From NCBI GenBank assembly GCA_016933315.1, contig JAFGBE010000053.1:1-9029 (forward strand): a stretch of 9,029 bases of DNA, read 5' to 3'. The position numbers were made by a program, and so were the translations under genes. Shown one piece after another: positions 5,713 through 9,029 of the stretch. The notes below the pieces were generated by a model. The model saw nothing but the letters and a program-made list of their open reading frames with translations, was not told where the DNA came from and made no database searches. Source of the stretch: Candidatus Auribacterota bacterium (GTDB lineage Bacteria; Auribacterota; UBA6266). Position 1 is the stretch's first letter; each line of letters starts with the position of its first letter.

Positions 5713-6971
5713 TGCCTCTGTTTCTGTTGCAGAGTAAACTTTATCTTCTTTCCTGTCCCGGTTTTTCCCAAAAGACGGGAAGGTGCGTTAAAATAATCCT
5801 TTTTCTCCTTTTTTTCAGTTTGTTTCTTACATCCGCAGAGGCAACTGAGATCCCCCTGTCCATCTGGGTTGAATGTGAAGGCTCAAACAAGACCCTTTCA
5901 TCGGAACAGAAAATTGCCGAGATGGTGGATTTTTGCTCGGATGCCGGAATCAGCGAAATCTTCGTCCAGATTTACAGGGGTAATAGGGCCTGGTTCAGGA
6001 CTGTTCTTGCGGGGGAAGGGCTGGTCGACGACACTCCTTACAGGGAGTTTCTCGAAAAAGAGAAAGGATTGGATTTGCTGGCTGCGGTTATTAAAAAGGC
6101 GCATGAGAAAAACATAAAGGTGCACGGCTGGATAAATACGTTCAGGATTGCGAAGAACCTCAAAGCGCCTGTACTGCTTAAATACGGAAAGGATATCATA
6201 ATCGTTGACAGCAAAAACAGGTCGATGCTTGATTATCCCGATTTAAACCTTCCCGGCCCCGAGGGAGAATTTTTCTCCACCGGCGGCGACGGTTACTGGC
6301 TTAATCCCGGCGACAACAGGGTTAGGTCGCTGATTGCGGGACTTATTCAGGGCATAATAAAGGAATATCCGGATATAGACGGCGTACATCTTGATTTTGT
6401 CAGGTATCCTTATTGTGTTCCTTACTCGCCGGGTTCCTTATGGATGAAAGGCGTTGACTTCGGATATAACAAGGCGAACAGGGAGAGGTTTTCGGATGCT
6501 TACGGGCTGGACCCCCTGCACATGGATAGAAACAGGGCGAACTGCGGTCTGTGGGATGATTTCAGGAGAGATTTAATATCCGGCTTCGTAAAAGAACAGG
6601 GACTTGCCGTAAGGAAATCCGGTAAAAAGTTTTCAGCAGCAGTCTTGTGCTGGCCCGACAGGGCTTACCTGTCTTCCTTTCAGGATTGGAGGATGTGGAT
6701 GGAGGATGATTACCTGGATTTTATCGTTGTTATGAATTACGGGACAGACCGCAGGCTGGTGAGATACCTTTCAAAAGAGGCGATGGCATTCAGGCGCGGC
6801 GCCGGTGTCTATATAGGGCTGGGAGCGTATTTGTTGAAGCAAAATCCTGATGGGTTGAAAGAGCAGATGAGTGACACGGAAGATATTTCTCCCGACGGCA
6901 TCACTCTTTTTTCATATGACTCCATTAAAGACCAGCCCCGGATAACCGATGTTATCCGCGGGCTGAATTAA
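5712..6971 (+). CDS. Secreted glycosidase-like protein, GHL10/DUF187 family
   Basis: This 419-residue protein belongs to the GHL10 (DUF187, YngK-like) TIM-barrel group, related to the hydrolase half of PgaB-type exopolysaccharide enzymes. Visible landmarks are IWVECEGSNKTL (51-62), IFVQIYRGNRAW (83-94), KVHGWINTFR (136-145), the signature DIDGVHLDFVRYP (221-233) with D223, H226, D228 and R231 as likely active-site residues, AAVLCWPDRAYL, and DDYLDFIVVMNYG (332-344). The N-terminus has a hydrophobic run (28-40) ending SAEA, consistent with signal peptide cleavage after A44. The 25 residues before it are unusually long for an n-region. The ATG is the only standard start and overlaps the lipoprotein stop as TAATG. 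The likely role is cutting an envelope or exported polysaccharide. The substrate is unknown. Confidence 0.85.
   Translation: MPLFLLQSKLYLLSCPGFSQKTGRCVKIILFLLFFSLFLTSAEATEIPLSIWVECEGSNKTLSSEQKIAEMVDFCSDAGISEIFVQIYRGNRAWFRTVLAGEGLVDDTPYREFLEKEKGLDLLAAVIKKAHEKNIKVHGWINTFRIAKNLKAPVLLKYGKDIIIVDSKNRSMLDYPDLNLPGPEGEFFSTGGDGYWLNPGDNRVRSLIAGLIQGIIKEYPDIDGVHLDFVRYPYCVPYSPGSLWMKGVDFGYNKANRERFSDAYGLDPLHMDRNRANCGLWDDFRRDLISGFVKEQGLAVRKSGKKFSAAVLCWPDRAYLSSFQDWRMWMEDDYLDFIVVMNYGTDRRLVRYLSKEAMAFRRGAGVYIGLGAYLLKQNPDGLKEQMSDTEDISPDGITLFSYDSIKDQPRITDVIRGLN
6933..6965 (+). repeat. Strong bulged hairpin at the GHL10/DUF4416 junction
   Basis: CAGCCC and CGGATAAC (6933-6946) pair with GTTATCCG (6951-6958) and GGGCTG (6960-6965), leaving loop CGAT and a single bulged C at 6959: 14 pairs in all. 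It lies in the last codons of the GHL10 gene, 4 bases before its stop and 22 bases before the DUF4416 ATG. No T-run follows, so it is not a classical intrinsic terminator. An mRNA processing, stability or differential-expression role is possible. Confidence 0.55.
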
Positions 6972-6987
6972 CGGCTGGATAAATCAT

Positions 6988-7515
6988 ATGGGTAAAATTA
7001 CCGAAGAGAGGCCGGTTAAATATATCGCGGGCCTGCTGTACAGCTCGGAGATTGAAGAAGCGCTGGAGCTGTTATCCTCGTTTCTGGGTGATATCGACGG
7101 ACAAAGCAGGGAAGCGGAATTTTCGTTTACGGATTATTATGAGAGGGAGATGGGCAAAAACCTTAAAAGGGCTTTTGTAAGTTTTAAGAAGCTGCAGCCT
7201 CCGGCTCTGATTGCGGATATTAAAGCGAATACGAACCGGGTTGAGTCGGAAACATCGAGATCCGGTAAAAGGATTTTTAACATAGACCCCGGATATCTGG
7301 ACCTTTCCAAGCTTGTGGTAGCCTCAACTAAAGATGCCACATACAGAATTTATATTAAAAATGGAATTTTTGCGCAGGGAATGTTATATTTTGCAAGTAA
7401 TTCTTACAGGCCGTGGGAATGGACATACAGTGATTATAGAGAGAATTTCAGCGTGGAATTTTTTAACAAAGTTAGGGAAATTTACAGAAAGCAGATCGAA
7501 TTATGGCAACGATAA
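6988..7515 (+). CDS. DUF4416 family protein
   Basis: This 175-residue cytoplasmic protein has no signal or membrane segment. It matches the pattern of DUF4416, a family of unknown function. The tell-tale stretches are KYIAGLLYSS (11-20), FSFTDYYEREMG (45-56), NIDPGYLDLSKLVVASTKD (98-116), the YRIYIKNGIFAQ strand pair (119-130) and YRPWEWTYSDYR (140-151). The length is normal for the family. It starts 16 bases after the GHL10 gene with only a weak upstream GGAT, and its stop lies 13 bases inside the DUF1015 gene. DUF4416 is therefore likely translated with its operon neighbours, but nothing in the sequence reveals a reaction. The dense conserved aromatic and acidic residues would fit ligand binding or catalysis. 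Confidence 0.85.
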   Translation: MGKITEERPVKYIAGLLYSSEIEEALELLSSFLGDIDGQSREAEFSFTDYYEREMGKNLKRAFVSFKKLQPPALIADIKANTNRVESETSRSGKRIFNIDPGYLDLSKLVVASTKDATYRIYIKNGIFAQGMLYFASNSYRPWEWTYSDYRENFSVEFFNKVREIYRKQIELWQR

Positions 7516-8738
7516 AACCTTTCAGAGCTTTAAGGCCGGAAACGGGATTGACATCGAAGATTGCCTCATTGCCTTATGATGTCGTGTCAAGGGAAGAGGC
7601 GCTCACCTATTCAAGGGGTAACCCGTTCAGCTTTTACCATGTGGTAAAAGCTGAGATTGACTTGCCTCCCGAAACAGACGAACATTCGAAAGCGGTATAT
7701 AAGAAAGCGAAGGAAAATTTTGACAGGCTTGTTAAAAACAGGATACTTATCCAGGACGCTAAAGAATGTTTTTACATTTACAGGCAGAAGATGAAGGAGC
7801 ATACGCAGACAGGGATAGTAGCGTGTATCGCAGTGGACGAGTATATTTCCAATACTATAAAAAAACACGAGCTTACAAGGGAAGAAAAAGAAAAAGACAG
7901 GACAAACCATATTGCGACACTGAAAGCCAACACGGGTCCTGTTTTCCTGATTTACAGGCAGAAGAACGAAATAGACGCGCTTATCGAGAAGGTTACGGCG
8001 GGAAAGCCGGAAGTTTCCTTCTGCTGTGATTTTGAAGTTACCCATGAATACTGGATTCTGGACGATGCAGAACTTATCGGCAAAATAGCCGGTTGTTTTA
8101 AAGATGTCCCCTCTCTTTACGTTGCGGACGGGCACCACAGGCTGGCGGCAGCGGCCAACACTGCGAATATGTACCGCGAAAAAAACAAGGATTTTACCGG
8201 GCATGAAGAATTTAATTTTGCCATGGGGATAGTATTTCCGCACAACCAGATTAAGATTCTCCCTTATAACAGGGTGCTTAGGGATGTCGATATTACCGAC
8301 AGAGAGCAGTACCTGAGCACTTTGAAAAAAGACTTCAGGGTTGGACATCCGGATAACGGGGTGCCCGGGAAAAAAGGGGTTTTATGTATGTATATGGGCG
8401 GCAAATGGTTTTCTCTGGAATTAAAAGACCCGGATGCTGTTTCCGGCACGGCGGACAGGCTGGACGTAAGCGTCCTGCAGGATAAGATCCTTTCAAAAAT
8501 ATTCGGCATCGAAGATCCGCGAAAAGACAAAAGGCTTGATTTTATAGGCGGCAACAAGTCTCCGGATGAGTTAAAAAAACTGGTTGATTCCGGAGCTTAC
8601 AAAATCGCTTTCAGCCTGTTTCCGACTTCGGTTAATGATCTTTTCGAAATATCCGATGAGGGAGGCATTATGCCTCCGAAATCAACGTGGTTTGAACCCA
8701 AGTTAAGAAGCGGCATATTCGTTCATCTGCTGGAATGA
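7503..8738 (+). CDS. DUF1015 family protein with ParB-like DGHHR motif
   Basis: This 411-residue cytoplasmic protein opens in the family's standard way: MATIKPFRALRPE and SLPYDVVSREEA (22-33). Then come NPFSFYHVVKAEIDLP (40-55), KHELTREEKEKDR (121-133) and VADGHHRLAAA (207-217). The C-terminus is MPPKSTWFEPKLRSGIF (390-406). DGHHR resembles the nucleotide-handling box of ParB/SerK-like proteins, and DUF1015 genes often lie beside serA/serC in other bacteria. That suggests a role linked to serine or phosphoserine, but no serine gene is present here, so this is speculative. The start is inside the DUF4416 gene (13-base overlap) and has no clear Shine-Dalgarno site, which suggests translational coupling. 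The 3' end overlaps a convergent gene by 16 bases. Confidence 0.88.
   Translation: MATIKPFRALRPETGLTSKIASLPYDVVSREEALTYSRGNPFSFYHVVKAEIDLPPETDEHSKAVYKKAKENFDRLVKNRILIQDAKECFYIYRQKMKEHTQTGIVACIAVDEYISNTIKKHELTREEKEKDRTNHIATLKANTGPVFLIYRQKNEIDALIEKVTAGKPEVSFCCDFEVTHEYWILDDAELIGKIAGCFKDVPSLYVADGHHRLAAAANTANMYREKNKDFTGHEEFNFAMGIVFPHNQIKILPYNRVLRDVDITDREQYLSTLKKDFRVGHPDNGVPGKKGVLCMYMGGKWFSLELKDPDAVSGTADRLDVSVLQDKILSKIFGIEDPRKDKRLDFIGGNKSPDELKKLVDSGAYKIAFSLFPTSVNDLFEISDEGGIMPPKSTWFEPKLRSGIFVHLLE
7627..7654. repeat. 28-base inverted repeat with perfect 13-base arms inside the DUF1015 gene
   Basis: TCAGCTTTTACCA (7627-7639) and TGGTAAAAGCTGA (7642-7654) are exact reverse complements around a central TG. 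In RNA this would be a 12-pair stem with loop AUGU, about 125 bases into the DUF1015 coding sequence (codons for SFYHVVKAE). No T-run follows, so it is not a simple terminator. It could be an operator, a translation or RNase site, or a by-product of the conserved protein motif. Confidence 0.7.
8661..8677. repeat. 17-base palindrome near the end of the DUF1015 gene
   Basis: GGAGGCAT and ATGCCTCC flank a single T, and the practical RNA stem is GGAGGC/GCCTCC with loop ATTAT. It lies 61 bases before the stop of DUF1015 and codes for the conserved GGIMPP segment. No T-run follows. A palindrome of this size may arise by chance in 9 kb. Confidence 0.3.
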
Positions 8739-9029
8739 TCCCGTGCTCTTAGTTTTCTGTAAAACGCCGATAGTGTTTCCCACGCCTTTGCGGGGTTTTC
8801 ACAGGCAAGCTGTGACATTGCCTCAGTTCCCATGTAGCTCCACGCTGCGATATCCCTTATTCCGCAGGAAAAGGCCGCCTCGCATGCAGTCGTGATAAAG
8901 CGTTCCTCTCCGTTTTTTATTCTGAGGTTTTGTATCCATATATGGGCGCGCTTCCCGTGTTTTTCTGCGATGGCATTTATTTTACGGGAAAAAGTTTTTA
9001 CGTGTTCCTCAATTGCGGGCTCTGTTACC
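8723..9029 (-). CDS. Partial unknown protein, C-terminal 101 residues (possible TIM-barrel glycosidase-like end)
   Basis: On the minus strand the frame is open from the right edge to a TGA at 8725-8723, giving 101 residues. The start is outside the window. No family is recognised with confidence. Visible are KHGKRAHIWIQNLRIKNGEE, then TACEAAFSCGIRDIAAWSYM, then EAMSQLACENPAKAWETL and a basic tail. The alternation of a short strand (HIWIQ), a helix, a strand ending in AAW and a final helix looks like the last turns of a beta/alpha barrel, as in some uncharacterised glycosidase-like proteins. That is inference. The coding character is clear: amino-acid composition is protein-like and there are no stops across 306 bases. 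Its end overlaps the DUF1015 stop region by 16 bases, so the two genes converge without a terminator between them. Confidence 0.65.
   Translation of the reverse strand, partial: VTEPAIEEHVKTFSRKINAIAEKHGKRAHIWIQNLRIKNGEERFITTACEAAFSCGIRDIAAWSYMGTEAMSQLACENPAKAWETLSAFYRKLRARDHSSR

Noticed and set aside
7611..8348. A 245-codon open frame on the minus strand opposite the DUF1015 gene
   Set aside because: The DUF1015 frame is unmistakable. The antisense translation is rich in Phe, Val and basic residues without domain features.
8799..8815. TCACAG/CTGTGA dyad resembling a CRP half-site pair
   Set aside because: The half-sites are in the wrong order for CRP (TGTGA-N6-TCACA) and lie within a coding sequence.

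Overview
The window holds eleven protein-coding genes and no RNA gene, insertion sequence or CRISPR array. The organism looks like an uncultured bacterium with a Gram-negative type envelope. A PpiD-like periplasmic chaperone, a lipobox lipoprotein and secreted or anchored proteins support this. Base composition is moderate, a little under half G+C by eye. The mix of DUF4416, DUF1015, a GHL10 protein and a tiny 'MPW-P-WEG' lipoprotein suggests the PVC/Omnitrophota/Elusimicrobiota side of the tree. That placement is a low-confidence inference from remembered family distributions.

Left block (1-2172, + strand): the C-terminal part of a sodium:solute symporter of the sugar-transporting type, then a complete cytoplasmic GH5 enzyme that closely resembles exo-beta-1,3-glucanases. 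They are 9 bases apart and look like an uptake-and-hydrolysis pair for a short beta-glucan or glucoside. A convergent gene follows (2177-3811, - strand) for a PpiD/SurA-type membrane-anchored chaperone that has no recognisable parvulin domain.

Middle (3812-4582): a divergent intergenic region carries promoter elements for both directions and a cluster of short dyads. Next come a stand-alone YacP/NYN-type RNase gene (4020-4451) and a good sigma70-like promoter (TTGACT-17-TAGAAT, 4479-4507).

That promoter probably drives a compact six-gene + strand operon (4583-8738): a membrane-anchored coiled-coil protein with a C-terminal beta domain; a 38-residue single-pass membrane peptide; a 49-residue lipoprotein; a secreted GHL10 (DUF187) glycosidase-like protein; DUF4416; and DUF1015. 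Successive genes overlap or lie within 16 bases of one another. The two tiny genes fill what would otherwise look like a 250-base gap. The first four products are predicted to act in the envelope, while the last two are predicted to be cytoplasmic and of unknown role. A partial gene enters from the right on the - strand (8723-9029) and overlaps the DUF1015 stop.

The most striking non-coding signals are a 28-base inverted repeat with perfect 13-base arms inside the DUF1015 gene (7627-7654) and a 14-pair hairpin with one bulge at the GHL10/DUF4416 junction (6933-6965).
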